Assembly (NCBI GenBank): GCA_027886175.1
Contig: JAJNNQ010000006.1
Coordinates: 1 to 64,000 of the forward strand
Direction: 5' to 3'
DNA: 64,000 nt
DNA from: Phylloscopus collybita
Taxonomy: Eukaryota; Chordata; Aves; Passeriformes; Phylloscopidae
Numbering within the stretch: the first letter of the stretch is position 1; the number at the start of each line of letters is the position of its first letter. Shown in pieces: positions 10,637 to 25,600 of this stretch. A program made the position numbers and the translations under genes. The notes under the pieces are model-generated. The model searched no databases, was not told where the DNA came from, and saw only the letters and a program-made list of their open reading frames with translations.

Positions 10637-13600
10637 TTGTTCTCTGATTTCAAGATTTCGTTCCCTTTCCTGAAAGGAAGACTTTCCTTTCAGGAAAGGG
10701 AACGAAATCTTGCGATTTTAATGAGCATTAATTGGGCAAGCTTCCGTCCATTTCCCTGCACTTCTGGCCACCCCATTCACTTTTATGGTTTTCGCTTGCT
10801 TTGGTCATTTTTCCATGTTTTTTTTTCCCTTTCATTTCTTAGACATCTTCTCCTATCTCTTGTTTTGCATGGCTTCCCTTCTTTTAGGATTTAAATTGGA
10901 GTCTTTTTTGCTAAGTCTTGGCCTTTTTCAGTGGCCCTCAGTTCATCTCCGTCTCTTTGGTGGGAATCACTCCATTTCCAAATTTTCTCGGTTTTTTTCG
11001 CTTGCGCTGTTTTGGGTCATATCTCCTTTCCAGAGGGGTTGTTAGACTTTGTTCTCTGATTTCAAGATTTCGTTCCCTTTCCTGAAAGGAAGACTTTCCT
11101 TTCAGGAAAGGGAACGAAATCTTGCGATTTTAATGAGCATTAATTGGGCAAGCTTCCGTCCATTTCCCTGCACTTCTGGCCACCCCATTCACTTTTATGG
11201 TTTTCGCTTGCTCTGGTCTTTTTTCCAGGTTTTTTTTTTTCCCTTTCATTTCTTAGACATCTTCTCCTATCTCTTGTTTTGCATGGCTTCCCTTATTTTA
11301 GGATTTAAATTGGAGTCTTTTTTGCTAAGTCTTGGCCTTTTTCAGTGGCCCTCAGTTCATCTCCGTCTCTTTGGTGGGAATCACTCCATTTCCAAATTTT
11401 CTCGGTTTTTTTCGCTTGCGCTGTTTTGGCTCATATCTCCTTTCCAGAGGGGTTGTTAGACTTTGTTCTCTGATTTCAAGATTTCGTTCCCTTTCCTGAA
11501 AGGAAGACTTTCCTTTCAGGAAAGGGAACGAAATCTTGCGATTTTAATGAGCATTAATTGGGCAAGCTTCCGTCCATTTCCCTGCACTTCTGGCCACCCC
11601 ATTCACTTTTATGGTTTTCGCTTGCTTTGGTCATTTTTCCAGGGGTTTGTTTTTCCCTTTCATTTCTTAGACATCTTCTCCTATCTCTTGTTTTGCATGG
11701 CTTCCCTTCTTTTAGGATTTAAATTGGAGTCTTTTTTGCTAAGTCTTGGCCTTTTTCAGTGGCCCTCAGTTCATCTCCATCTCTTTGGTGGGAATCACTC
11801 CATTTCCAAATTTTCTCGGTTTTTTTCGCTTGCGCTGTTTTGGGTCATATCTCCTTTCCAGAGGGGTTGTTAGACTTTGTTCTCTGATTTCAAGATTTCG
11901 TTCCCTTTCCTGAAAGGAAGACTTTCCTTTCAGGAAAGGGAACGAAATCTTGCGATTTTAATGAGCATTAATTGGGCAAGCTTCCGTCCATTTCCCTGCA
12001 CTTCTGGCCACCCCATTCACTTTTATGGTTTTCGCTTGCTTTGGTCATTTTTCCATGTTTTGTTTTTCCCTTTCATTTCTTAGACATCTTCTCCTATCTC
12101 TTGTTTTGCATGGCTTCCCTTATTTTAGGATTTAAATTGGAGTCTTTTTTGCTAAGTCTTGGCCTTTTTCAGTGGCCCTCAGTTCATCTCCGTCTCTTTG
12201 GTGGGAATCACTCCATTTCCAAATTTTCTCGGTTTTTTTCGCTTGCGCTGTTTTGGGTCATATCTCCTTTCCAGAGGGGTTGTTAGACTTTGTTCTCTGA
12301 TTTCAAGATTTCGTTCCCTTTCCTGAAAGGAAGACTTTCCTTTCAGGAAAGGGAACGAAATCTTGCGATTTTAATGAGCATTAATTGGGCAAGCTTCCGT
12401 CCATTTCCCTGCACTTCTGGCCACCCCATTCACTTTTATGGTTTTCGCTTGCTTTGGTCATTTTTCCAGGGGTTTTTTTTCCCTTTCATTTCTTAGACAT
12501 CTTCTCCTATCTCTTGTTTTGCATGGCTTCCCTTCTTTTAGGATTTAAATTGGAGTCTTTTTTGCTAAGTCTTGGCCTTTTTCAGTGGCCCTCAGTTCAT
12601 CTCCGTCTCTTTGGTGGGAATCACTCCATTTCCAAATTTTCTCGGTTTTTTTCGCTTGCGCTGTTTTGGGTCATATCTCCTTTCCAGAGGGGTTGTTAGA
12701 CTTTGTTCTCTGATTTCAAGATTTCGTTCCCTTTCCTGAAAGGAAGACTTTCCTTTCAGGAAAGGGAACGAAATCTTGCGATTTTAATGAGCATTAATTG
12801 GGCAAGCTTCCGTCCATTTCCCTGCACTTCTGGCCACCCCATTCACTTTTATGGTTTTCGCTTGCTTTGGTCATTTTTCCAGGGTTTTTTTTCCCTTTCA
12901 TTTCTTAGACATCTTCTCCTATCTCTTGTTTTGCATGGCTTCCCTTCTTTTAGGATTTAAATTGGAGTCTTTTTTGCTAAGTCTTGGCCTTTTTCAGTGG
13001 CCCTCAGTTCATCTCCGTCTCTTTGGTGGGAATCACTCCATTTCCAAATTTTCTCGGTTTTTTTCGCTTGCGCTGTTTTGGGTCATATCTCCTTTCCAGA
13101 GGGGTTGTTAGACTTTGTTCTCTGATTTCAAGATTTCGTTCCCTTTCCTGAAAGGAAGACTTTCCTTTCAGGAAAGGGAACGAAATCTTGCGATTTTAAT
13201 GAGCATTAATTGGGCAAGCTTCCGTCCATTTCCCTGCACTTCTGGCCACCCCATTCACTTTTATGGTTTTCGCTTGCTCTGGTCATTTTTCCAGGTTTTT
13301 TTTTTTCCCTTTCATTTCTTAGACATCTTCTCCTATCTCTTGTTTTGCATGGCTTCCCTTATTTTAGGATTTAAATTGGAGTCTTTTTTGCTAAGTCTTG
13401 GCCTTTTTCAGTGGCCCTCAGTTCATCTCCGTCTCTTTGGTGGGAATCACTCCATTTCCAAATTTTCTCGGTTTTTTTCGCTTGCGCTGTTTTGGCTCAT
13501 ATCTCCTTTCCAGAGGGGTTGTTAGACTTTGTTCTCTGATTTCAAGATTTCGTTCCCTTTCCTGAAAGGAAGACTTTCCTTTCAGGAAAGGGAACGAAAT

Positions 13601-16600
13601 CTTGCGATTTTAATGAGCATTAATTGGGCAAGCTTCCGTCCATTTCCCTGCACTTCTGGCCACCCCATTCACTTTTATGGTTTTCGCTTGCTTTGGTCAT
13701 TTTTCCAGGGGTTTTTTTTCCCTTTCATTTCTTAGACATCTTCTCCTATCTCTTGTTTTGCATGGCTTCCCTTCTTTTAGGATTTAAATTGGAGTCTTTT
13801 TTGCTAAGTCTTGGCCTTTTTCAGTGGCCCTCAGTTCATCTCCATCTCTTTGGTGGGAATCACTCCATTTCCAAATTTTCTCGGTTTTTTTCGCTTGCGC
13901 TGTTTTGGGTCATATCTCCTTTCCAGAGAGGTTGTTAGACTTTGTTCTCTGATTTCAAGATTTCGTTCCCTTTCCTGAAAGGAAGACTTTCCTTTCAGGA
14001 AAGGGAACGAAATCTTGCGATTTTAATGAGCATTAATTGGGCAAGCTTCCGTCCATTTCCCTGCACTTCTGGCCACCCCATTCACTTTTATGGTTTTCGC
14101 TTGCTTTGGTCATTTTTCCATGTTTTGTTTTTCCCTTTCATTTCTTAGACATCTTCTCCTATCTCTTGTTTTGCATGGCTTCCCTTCTTTTAGGATTTAA
14201 ATTGGAGTCTTTTTTGGTCAGTCTTGGCCTTTTTCAGTGGCCCTCAGTTCATCTCCGTCTCTTTGGTGGGAATCACTCCATTTCCAAATTTTCTCGGTTT
14301 TTTTCGCTTGCGCTGTTTTGGGTCATATCTCCTTTCCAGAGGGGTTGTTAGACTTTGTTCTCTGATTTCAAGATTTCGTTCCCTTTCCTGAAAGGAAGAC
14401 TTTCCTTTCAGGAAAGGGAACGAAATCTTGCGATTTTAATGAGCATTAATTGGGCAAGCTTCCGTCCATTTCCCTGCACTTCTGGCCACCCCATTCACTT
14501 TTATGGTTTTCGCTTGCTTTGGTCATTTTTCCATGTTTTGTTTTTCCCTTTCATTTCTTAGACATCTTCTCCTATCTCTTGTTTTGCATGGCTTCCCTTC
14601 TTTTAGGATTTAAATTGGAGTCTTTTTTGCTAAGTCTTGGCCTTTTTCAGTGGCCCTCAGTTCATCTCCGTCTCTTTGGTGGGAATCACTCCATTTCCAA
14701 ATTTTCTCGGTTTTTTTCGCTTGCGCTGTTTTGGGTCATATCTCCTTTCCAGAGGGGTTGTTAGACTTTGTTCTCTGATTTCAAGATTTCGTTCCCTTTC
14801 CTGAAAGGAAGACTTTCCTTTCAGGAAAGGGAACGAAATCTTGCGATTTTAATGAGCATTAATTGGGCAAGCTTCCGTCCATTTCCCTGCACTTCTGGCC
14901 ACCCCATTCACTTTTATGGTTTTCGCTTGCTTTGGTCATTTTTCCATGTTTTTTTTTTTCCCTTTCATTTCTTAGACATCTTCTCCTATCTCTTGTTTTG
15001 CATGGCTTCCCTTATTTTAGGATTTAAATTGGAGTCTTTTTTGCTAAGTCTTGGCCTTTTTCAGTGGCCCTCAGTTCATCTCCGTCTCTTTGGTGGGAAT
15101 CACTCCATTTCCAAATTTTCTCGGTTTTTTTCGCTTGCGCTGTTTTGGGTCATATCTCCTTTCCAGAGGGGTTGTTAGACTTTGTTCTCTGATTTCAAGA
15201 TTTCGTTCCCTTTCCTGAAAGGAAGACTTTCCTGAAAGGGAACGAAATCTTGCGATTTTAATGAGCATTAATTGGGCAAGCTTCCGTCCATTTCCCTGCA
15301 CTTCTGGCCACCCCATTCACTTTTATGGTTTTCGCTTGCTTTGGTCATTTTTCCAGGGGTTTTTTTTCCCTTTCATTTCTTAGACATCTTCTCCTATCTC
15401 TTGTTTTGCATGGCTTCCCTTCTTTTAGGATTTAAATTGGAGTCTTTTTTGCTAAGTCTTGGCCTTTTTCAGTGGCCCTCAGTTCATCTCCGTCTCTTTG
15501 GTGGGAATCACTCCATTTCCAAATTTTCTCGGTTTTTTTCGCTTGCGCTGTTTTGGGTCATATCTCCTTTCCAGAGGGGTTGTTAGACTTTGTTCTCTGA
15601 TTTCAAGATTTCGTTCCCTTTCCTGAAAGGAAGACTTTCCTTTCAGGAAAGGGAACGAAATCTTGCGATTTTAATGAGCATTAATTGGGCAAGCTTCCGT
15701 CCATTTCCCTGCACTTCTGGCCACCCCATTCACTTTTATGGTTTTCGCTTGCTTTGGTCATTTTTCCATTTTTTTTTTCCCTTTCATTTCTTAGACATCT
15801 TCTCCTATCTCTTGTTTTGCATGGCTTCCCTTCTTTTAGGATTTAAATTGGAGTCTTTTTTGCTAAGTCTTGGCCTTTTTCAGTGGCCCTCAGTTCATCT
15901 CCATCTCTTTGGTGGGAATCACTCCATTTCCAAATTTTCTCGGTTTTTTTCGCTTGCGCTGTTTTGGGTCATATCTCCTTTCCAGAGGGGTTGTTAGACT
16001 TTGTTCTCTGATTTCAAGATTTCGTTCCCTTTCCTGAAAGGAAGACTTTCCTTTCAGGAAAGGGAACGAAATCTTGCGATTTTAATGAGCATTAATTGGG
16101 CAAGCTTCCGTCCATTTCCCTGCACTTCTGGCCACCCCATTCACTTTTATGGTTTTCGCTTGCTTTGGTCATTTTTCCAGGTTTTTTTTTTTCCCTTTCA
16201 TTTCTTAGACATCTTCTCCTATCTCTTGTTTTGCATGGCTTCCCTTATTTTAGGATTTAAATTGGAGTCTTTTTTGCTAAGTCTTGGCCTTTTTCAGTGG
16301 CCCTCAGTTCATCTCCGTCTCTTTGGTGGGAATCACTCCATTTCCAAATTTTCTCGGTTTTTTTCGCTTGCGCTGTTTTGGGTCATATCTCCTTTCCAGA
16401 GGGGTTGTTAGACTTTGTTCTCTGATTTCAAGATTTCGTTCCCTTTCCTGAAAGGAAGACTTTCCTTTCAGGAAAGGGAACGAAATCTTGCGATTTTAAT
16501 GAGCATTAATTGGGCAAGCTTCCGTCCATTTCCCTGCACTTCTGGCCACCCCATTCACTTTTATGGTTTTCGCTTGCTCTGGTCATTTTTCCAGGTTTTT

Positions 16601-19600
16601 TTTTTTCCCTTTCATTTCTTAGACATCTTCTCCTATCTCTTGTTTTGCATGGCTTCCCTTATTTTAGGATTTAAATTGGAGTCTTTTTTGCTAAGTCTTG
16701 GCCTTTTTCAGTGGCCCTCAGTTCATCTCCGTCTCTTTGGTGGGAATCACTCCATTTCCAAATTTTCTCGGTTTTTTTCGCTTGCGCTGTTTTGGGTCAT
16801 ATCTCCTTTCCAGAGGGGTTGTTAGACTTTGTTCTCTGATTTCAAGATTTCGTTCCCTTTCCTGAAAGGAAGACTTTCCTTTCAGGAAAGGGAACGAAAT
16901 CTTGCGATTTTAATGAGCATTAATTGGGCAAGCTTCCGTCCATTTCCCTGCACTTCTGGCCACCCCATTCACTTTTATGGTTTTCGCTTGCTTTGGTCAT
17001 TTTTCCATGTTTTGTTTTTCCCTTTCATTTCTTAGACATCTTCTCCTATCTCTTGTTTTGCATGGCTTCCCTTATTTTAGGATTTATATTGGAGTCTTTT
17101 TTGCTAAGTCTTGGCCTTTTTCAGTGGCCCTCAGTTCATCTCCGTCTCTTTGGTGGGAATCACTCCATTTCCAAATTTTCTCGGTTTTTTTCGCTTGCGC
17201 TGTTTTGGCTCATATCTCCTTTCCAGAGGGGTTGTTAGACTTTGTTCTCTGATTTCAAGATTTCGTTCCCTTTCCTGAAAGGAAGACTTTCCTTTCAGGA
17301 AAGGGAACGAAATCTTGCGATTTTAATGAGCATTAATTGGGCAAGCTTCCGTCCATTTCCCTGCACTTCTGGCCACCCCATTCACTTTTATGGTTTTCGC
17401 TTGCTTTGGTCATTTTTCCAGGGGTTTGTTTTTCCCTTTCATTTCTTAGACATCTTCTCCTATCTCTTGTTTTGCATGGCTTCCCTTCTTTTAGGATTTA
17501 AATTGGAGTCTTTTTTGCTAAGTCTTGGCCTTTTTCAGTGGCCCTCAGTTCATCTCCGTCTCTTTGGTGGGAATCACTCCATTTCCAAATTTTCTCGGTT
17601 TTTTTCGCTTGCGCTGTTTTGGGTCATATCTCCTTTCCAGAGGGGTTGTTAGACTTTGTTCTCTGATTTCAAGATTTCGTTCCCTTTCCTGAAAGGAAGA
17701 CTTTCCTTTCAGGAAAGGGAACGAAATCTTGCGATTTTAATGAGCATTAATTGGGCAAGCTTCCGTCCATTTCCCTGCACTTCTGGCCACCCCATTCACT
17801 TTTATGGTTTTCGCTTGCTCTGGTCATTTTTCCAGGTTTTTTTTTTTCCCTTTCATTTCTTAGACATCTTCTCCTATCTCTTGTTTTGCATGGCTTCCCT
17901 TATTTTAGGATTTAAATTGGAGTCTTTTTTGCTAAGTCTTGGCCTTTTTCAGTGGCCCTCAGTTCATCTCCGTCTCTTTGGTGGGAATCACTCCATTTCC
18001 AAATTTTCTCGGTTTTTTTCGCTTGCGCTGTTTTGGCTCATATCTCCTTTCCAGAGGGGTTGTTAGACTTTGTTCTCTGATTTCAAGATTTCGTTCCCTT
18101 TCCTGAAAGGAAGACTTTCCTTTCAGGAAAGGGAACGAAATCTTGCGATTTTAATGAGCATTAATTGGGCAAGCTTCCGTCCATTTCCCTGCACTTCTGG
18201 CCACCCCATTCACTTTTATGGTTTTCGCTTGCTTTGGTCATTTTTCCATGTTTTGTTTTTCCCTTTCATTTCTTAGACATCTTCTCCTATCTCTTGTTTT
18301 GCATGGCTTCCCTTCTTTTAGGATTTAAATTGGAGTCTTTTTTGCTAAGTCTTGGCCTTTTTCAGTGGCCCTCAGTTCATCTCCGTCTCTTTGGTGGGAA
18401 TCACTCCATTTCCAAATTTTCTCGGTTTTTTTCGCTTGCGCTGTTTTGGGTCATATCTCCTTTCCAGAGGGGTTGTTAGACTTTGTTCTCTGATTTCAAG
18501 ATTTCGTTCCCTTTCCTGAAAGGAAGACTTTCCTTTCAGGAAAGGGAACGAAATCTTGCGATTTTAATGAGCATTAATTGGGCAAGCTTCCGTCCATTTC
18601 CCTGCACTTCTGGCCACCCCATTCACTTTTATGGTTTTCGCTTGCTTTGGTCATTTTTCCATGTTTTTTTTTCCCTTTCATTTCTTAGACATCTTCTCCT
18701 ATCTCTTGTTTTGCATGGCTTCCCTTCTTTTAGGATTTAAATTGGAGTCTTTTTTGCTAAGTCTTGGCCTTTTTCAGTGGCCCTCAGTTCATCTCCGTCT
18801 CTTTGGTGGGAATCACTCCATTTCCAAATTTTCTCGGTTTTTTTCGCTTGCGCTGTTTTGGGTCATATCTCCTTTCCAGAGGGGTTGTTAGACTTTGTTC
18901 TCTGATTTCAAGATTTCGTTCCCTTTCCTGAAAGGAAGACTTTCCTTTCAGGAAAGGGAACGAAATCTTGCGATTTTAATGAGCATTAATTGGGCAAGCT
19001 TCCGTCCATTTCCCTGCACTTCTGGCCACCCCATTCACTTTTATGGTTTTCGCTTGCTTTGGTCATTTTTCCAGGTTTTTTTTTTTCCCTTTCATTTCTT
19101 AGACATCTTCTCCTATCTCTTGTTTTGCATGGCTTCCCTTATTTTAGGATTTAAATTGGAGTCTTTTTTGCTAAGTCTTGGCCTTTTTCAGTGGCCCTCA
19201 GTTCATCTCCGTCTCTTTGGTGGGAATCACTCCATTTCCAAATTTTCTCGGTTTTTTTCGCTTGCGCTGTTTTGGCTCATATCTCCTTTCCAGAGGGGTT
19301 GTTAGACTTTGTTCTCTGATTTCAAGATTTCGTTCCCTTTCCTGAAAGGAAGACTTTCCTTTCAGGAAAGGGAACGAAATCTTGCGATTTTAATGAGCAT
19401 TAATTGGGCAAGCTTCCGTCCATTTCCCTGCACTTCTGGCCACCCCATTCACTTTTATGGTTTTCGCTTGCTTTGGTCATTTTTCCAGGGGTTTGTTTTT
19501 CCCTTTCATTTCTTAGACATCTTCTCCTATCTCTTGTTTTGCATGGCTTCCCTTCTTTTAGGATTTAAATTGGAGTCTTTTTTGCTAAGTCTTGGCCTTT

Positions 19601-22600
19601 TTCAGTGGCCCTCAGTTCATCTCCATCTCTTTGGTGGGAATCACTCCATTTCCAAATTTTCTCGGTTTTTTTCGCTTGCGCTGTTTTGGGTCATATCTCC
19701 TTTCCAGAGGGGTTGTTAGACTTTGTTCTCTGATTTCAAGATTTCGTTCCCTTTCCTGAAAGGAAGACTTTCCTTTCAGGAAAGGGAACGAAATCTTGCG
19801 ATTTTAATGAGCATTAATTGGGCAAGCTTCCGTCCATTTCCCTGCACTTCTGGCCACCCCATTCACTTTTATGGTTTTCGCTTGCTTTGGTCATTTTTCC
19901 ATGTTTTGTTTTTCCCTTTCATTTCTTAGACATCTTCTCCTATCTCTTGTTTTGCATGGCTTCCCTTATTTTAGGATTTAAATTGGAGTCTTTTTTGCTA
20001 AGTCTTGGCCTTTTTCAGTGGCCCTCAGTTCATCTCCGTCTCTTTGGTGGGAATCACTCCATTTCCAAATTTTCTCGGTTTTTTTCGCTTGCGCTGTTTT
20101 GGGTCATATCTCCTTTCCAGAGGGGTTGTTAGACTTTGTTCTCTGATTTCAAGATTTCGTTCCCTTTCCTGAAAGGAAGACTTTCCTTTCAGGAAAGGGA
20201 ACGAAATCTTGCGATTTTAATGAGCATTAATTGGGCAAGCTTCCGTCCATTTCCCTGCACTTCTGGCCACCCCATTCACTTTTATGGTTTTCGCTTGCTT
20301 TGGTCATTTTTCCAGGGGTTTTTTTTCCCTTTCATTTCTTAGACTTCTTCTCCTATCTCTTGTTTTGCATGGCTTCCCTTATTTTAGGATTTAAATTGGA
20401 GTCTTTTTTGGTCAGTCTTGGCCTTTTTCAGTGGCCCTCAGTTCATCTCCGTCTCTTTGGTGGGAATCACTCCATTTCCAAATTTTCTCGGTTTTTTTCG
20501 CTTGCGCTGTTTTGGGTCATATCTCCTTTCCAGAGGGGTTGTTAGACTTTGTTCTCTGATTTCAAGATTTCGTTCCCTTTCCTGAAAGGAAGACTTTCCT
20601 TTCAGGAAAGGGAACGAAATCTTGCGATTTTAATGAGCATTAATTGGGCAAGCTTCCGTCCATTTCCCTGCACTTCTGGCCACCCCATTCACTTTTATGG
20701 TTTTCGCTTGCTCTGGTCATTTTTCCAGGTTTTTTTTTTTCCCTTTCATTTCTTAGACATCTTCTCCTATCTCTTGTTTTGCATGGCTTCCCTTATTTTA
20801 GGATTTAAATTGGAGTCTTTTTTGCTAAGTCTTGGCCTTTTTCAGTGGCCCTCAGTTCATCTCCGTCTCTTTGGTGGGAATCACTCCATTTCCAAATTTT
20901 CTCGGTTTTTTTCGCTTGCGCTGTTTTGGCTCATATCTCCTTTCCAGAGGGGTTGTTAGACTTTGTTCTCTGATTTCAAGATTTCGTTCCCTTTCCTGAA
21001 AGGAAGACTTTCCTTTCAGGAAAGGGAACGAAATCTTGCGATTTTAATGAGCATTAATTGGGCAAGCTTCCGTCCATTTCCCTGCACTTCTGGCCACCCC
21101 ATTCACTTTTATGGTTTTCGCTTGCTTTGGTCATTTTTGCAGGGGTTTTTTTTCCCTTTCATTTCTTAGACATCTTCTCCTATCTCTTGTTTTGCATGGC
21201 TTCCCTTCTTTTAGGATTTAAATTGGAGTCTTTTTTGCTAAGTCTTGGCCTTTTTCAGTGGCCCTCAGTTCATCTCCATCTCTTTGGTGGGAATCACTCC
21301 ATTTCCAAATTTTCTCGGTTTTTTTCGCTTGCGCTGTTTTGGGTCATATCTCCTTTCCAGAGAGGTTGTTAGACTTTGTTCTCTGATTTCAAGATTTCGT
21401 TCCCTTTCCTGAAAGGAAGACTTTCCTTTCAGGAAAGGGAACGAAATCTTGCGATTTTAATGAGCATTAATTGGGCAAGCTTCCGTCCATTTCCCTGCAC
21501 TTCTGGCCACCCCATTCACTTTTATGGTTTTCGCTTGCTTTGGTCATTTTTCCATGTTTTGTTTTTCCCTTTCATTTCTTAGACATCTTCTCCTATCTCT
21601 TGTTTTGCATGGCTTCCCTTCTTTTAGGATTTAAATTGGAGTCTTTTTTGGTCAGTCTTGGCCTTTTTCAGTGGCCCTCAGTTCATCTCCGTCTCTTTGG
21701 TGGGAATCACTCCATTTCCAAATTTTCTCGGTTTTTTTCGCTTGCGCTGTTTTGGGTCATATCTCCTTTCCAGAGGGGTTGTTAGACTTTGTTCTCTGAT
21801 TTCAAGATTTCGTTCCCTTTCCTGAAAGGAAGACTTTCCTTTCAGGAAAGGGAACGAAATCTTGCGATTTTAATGAGCATTAATTGGGCAAGCTTCCGTC
21901 CATTTCCCTGCACTTCTGGCCACCCCATTCACTTTTATGGTTTTCGCTTGCTTTGGTCATTTTTCCAGGGGTTTTTTTCCCTTTCATTTCTTAGACATCT
22001 TCTCCTATCTCTTGTTTTGCATGGCTTCCCTTATTTTAGGATTTAAATTGGAGTCTTTTTTGCTAAGTCTTGGCCTTTTTCAGTGGCCCTCAGTTCATCT
22101 CCGTCTCTTTGGTGGGAATCACTCCATTTCCAAATTTTCTCGGTTTTTTTCGCTTGCGCTGTTTTGGGTCATATCTCCTTTCCAGAGGGGTTGTTAGACT
22201 TTGTTCTCTGATTTCAAGATTTCGTTCCCTTTCCTGAAAGGAAGACTTTCCTTTCAGGAAAGGGAACGAAATCTTGCGATTTTAATGAGCATTAATTGGG
22301 CAAGCTTCCGTCCATTTCCCTGCACTTCTGGCCACCCCATTCAATTTTATGGTTTTCGCTTGCTTTGGTCATTTTTCCAGGGGTTTTTTTCCCTTTCATT
22401 TCTTAGACATCTTCTCCTATCTCTTGTTTTGCATGGCTTCCCTTATTTTAGGATTTAAATTGGAGTCTTTTTTGCTAAGTCTTGGCCTTTTTCAGTGGCC
22501 CTCAGTTCATCTCCGTCTCTTTGGTGGGAATCACTCCATTTCCAAATTTTCTCGGTTTTTTTCGCTTGCGCTGTTTTGGGTCATATCTCCTTTCCAGAGG

Positions 22601-25600
22601 GGTTGTTAGACTTTGTTCTCTGATTTCAAGATTTCGTTCCCTTTCCTGAAAGGAAGACTTTCCTTTCAGGAAAGGGAACGAAATCTTGCGATTTTAATGA
22701 GCATTAATTGGGCAAGCTTCCGTCCATTTCCCTGCACTTCTGGCCACCCCATTCACTTTTATGGTTTTCGCTTGCTTTGGTCATTTTTGCAGGGGTTTTT
22801 TTTCCCTTTCATTTCTTAGACATCTTCTCCTATCTCTTGTTTTGCATGGCTTCCCTTCTTTTAGGATTTAAATTGGAGTCATTTTTGGTCAGTCTTGGCC
22901 TTTTTCAGTGGCCCTCAATTCATCTCCGTCTCTTTGGTGGGAATCACTCCATTTCCAAATTTTCTCGGTTTTTTTCGCTTGCGCTGTTTTGGGTCATATC
23001 TCCTTTCCAGAGGGGTTGTTAGACTTTGTTCTCTGATTTCAAGATTTCGTTCCCTTTCCTGAAAGGAAGACTTTCCTTTCAGGAAAGGGAACGAAATCTT
23101 GCGATTTTAATGAGCATTAATTGGGCAAGCTTCCGTCCATTTCCCTGCACTTCTGGCCACCCCATTCACTTTTATGGTTTTCGCTTGCTTTGGTCATTTT
23201 TCCAGGGGTTTTTTTTCCCTTTCATTTCTTAGACATCTTCTCCTATCTCTTGTTTTGCATGGCTTCCCTTCTTTTAGGATTTAAATTGGAGTCTTTTTTG
23301 GTCAGTCTTGGCCTTTTTCAGTGGCCCTCAGTTCATCTCCGTCTCTTTGGTGGGAATCACTCCATTTCCAAATTTTCTCGGTTTTTTTCGCTTGCGCTGT
23401 TTTGGGTCATATCTCCTTTCCAGAGGGGTTGTTAGACTTTGTTCTCTGATTTCAAGATTTCGTTCCCTTTCCTGAAAGGAAGACTTTCCTTTCAGGAAAG
23501 GGAACGAAATCTTGCGATTTTAATGAGCATTAATTGGGCAAGCTTCCGTCCATTTCCCTGCACTTCTGGCCACCCCATTCACTTTTATGGTTTTCGCTTG
23601 CTTTGGTCATTTTTCCAGGGTTTTTTTCCCCTTTCATTTCTTAGACATCTTCTCCTATCTCTTGTTTTGCATGGCTTCCCTTCTTTTAGGATTTAAATTG
23701 GAGTCTTTTTTGCTAAGTCTTGGCCTTTTTCAGTGGCCCTCAGTTCATCTCCGTCTCTTTGGTGGGAATCACTCCATTTCCAAATTTTCTCGGTTTTTTT
23801 CGCTTGCGCTGTTTTGGCTCATATCTCCTTTCCAGAGGGGTTGTTAGACTTTGTTCTCTGATTTCAAGATTTCGTTCCCTTTCCTGAAAGGAAGACTTTC
23901 CTTTCAGGAAAGGGAACGAAATCTTGCGATTTTAATGAGCATTAATTGGGCAAGCTTCCGTCCATTTCCCTGCACTTCTGGCCACCCCATTCACTTTTAT
24001 GGTTTTCGCTTGCTTTGGTCATTTTTCCAGGGGTTTTTTTCCCTTTCATTTCTTAGACATCTTCTCCTATCTCTTGTTTTGCATGGCTTCCCTTCTTTTA
24101 GGATTTAAATTGGAGTCTTTTTTGCTAAGTCTTGGCCTTTTTCAGTGGCCCTCAGTTCATCTCCGTCTCTTTGGTGGGAATCACTCCATTTCCAAATTTT
24201 CTCGGTTTTTTTCGCTTGCGCTGTTTTGGGTCATATCTCCTTTCCAGAGGGGTTGTTAGACTTTGTTCTCTGATTTCAAGATTTCGTTCCCTTTCCTGAA
24301 AGGAAGACTTTCCTTTCAGGAAAGGGAACGAAATCTTGCGATTTTAATGAGCATTAATTGGGCAAGCTTCCGTCCATTTCCCTGCACTTCTGGCCACCCC
24401 ATTCACTTTTATGGTTTTCGCTTGCTTTGGTCATTTTTCCAGGGGTTTGTTTTCCCTTTCATTTCTTAGACATCTTCTCCTATCTCTTGTTTTGCATGGC
24501 TTCCCTTATTTTAGGATTTAAATTGGAGTCTTTTTTGCTAAGTCTTGGCCTTTTTCAGTGGCCCTCAGTTCATCTCCGTCTCTTTGGTGGGAATCACTCC
24601 ATTTCCAAATTTTCTCGGTTTTTTTCGCTTGCGCTGTTTTGGCTCATATCTCCTTTCCAGAGGGGTTGTTAGACTTTGTTCTCTGATTTCAAGATTTCGT
24701 TCCCTTTCCTGAAAGGAAGACTTTCCTTTCAGGAAAGGGAACGAAATCTTGCGATTTTAATGAGCATTAATTGGGCAAGCTTCCGTCCATTTCCCTGCAC
24801 TTCTGGCCACCCCATTCACTTTTATGGTTTTCGCTTGCTTTGGTCATTTTTCCATGTTTTGTTTTTCCCTTTCATTTCTTAGACATCTTCTCCTATCTCT
24901 TGTTTTGCATGGCTTCCCTTCTTTTAGGATTTAAATTGGAGTCTTTTTTGGTCAGTCTTGGCCTTTTTCAGTGGCCCTCAGTTCATCTCCGTCTCTTTGG
25001 TGGGAATCACTCCATTTCCAAATTTTCTCGGTTTTTTTCGCTTGCGCTGTTTTGGGTCATATCTCCTTTCCAGAGGGGTTGTTAGACTTTGTTCTCTGAT
25101 TTCAAGATTTCGTTCCCTTTCCTGAAAGGAAGACTTTCCTTTCAGGAAAGGGAACGAAATCTTGCGATTTTAATGAGCATTAATTGGGCAAGCTTCCGTC
25201 CATTTCCCTGCACTTCTGGCCACCCCATTCACTTTTATGGTTTTCGCTTGCTTTGGTCATTTTTCCAGGGGTTTTTTTCCCTTTCATTTCTTAGACATCT
25301 TCTCCTATCTCTTGTTTTGCATGGCTTCCCTTCTTTTAGGATTTAAATTGGAGTCTTTTTTGCTAAGTCTTGGCCTTTTTCAGTGGCCCTCAGTTCATCT
25401 CCGTCTCTTTGGTGGGAATCACTCCATTTCCAAATTTTCTCGGTTTTTTTCGCTTGCGCTGTTTTGGGTCATATCTCCTTTCCAGAGGGGTTGTTAGACT
25501 TTGTTCTCTGATTTCAAGATTTCGTTCCCTTTCCTGAAAGGAAGACTTTCCTTTCAGGAAAGGGAACGAAATCTTGCGATTTTAATGAGCATTAATTGGG

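Noticed and set aside
15071..15316. Minus-strand open frame of 81 codons, also at 30348-30593
   Set aside because: It exists only because the 5-bp palindrome deletion removes a frame break. The two copies are identical products of one duplication and nothing suggests translation.
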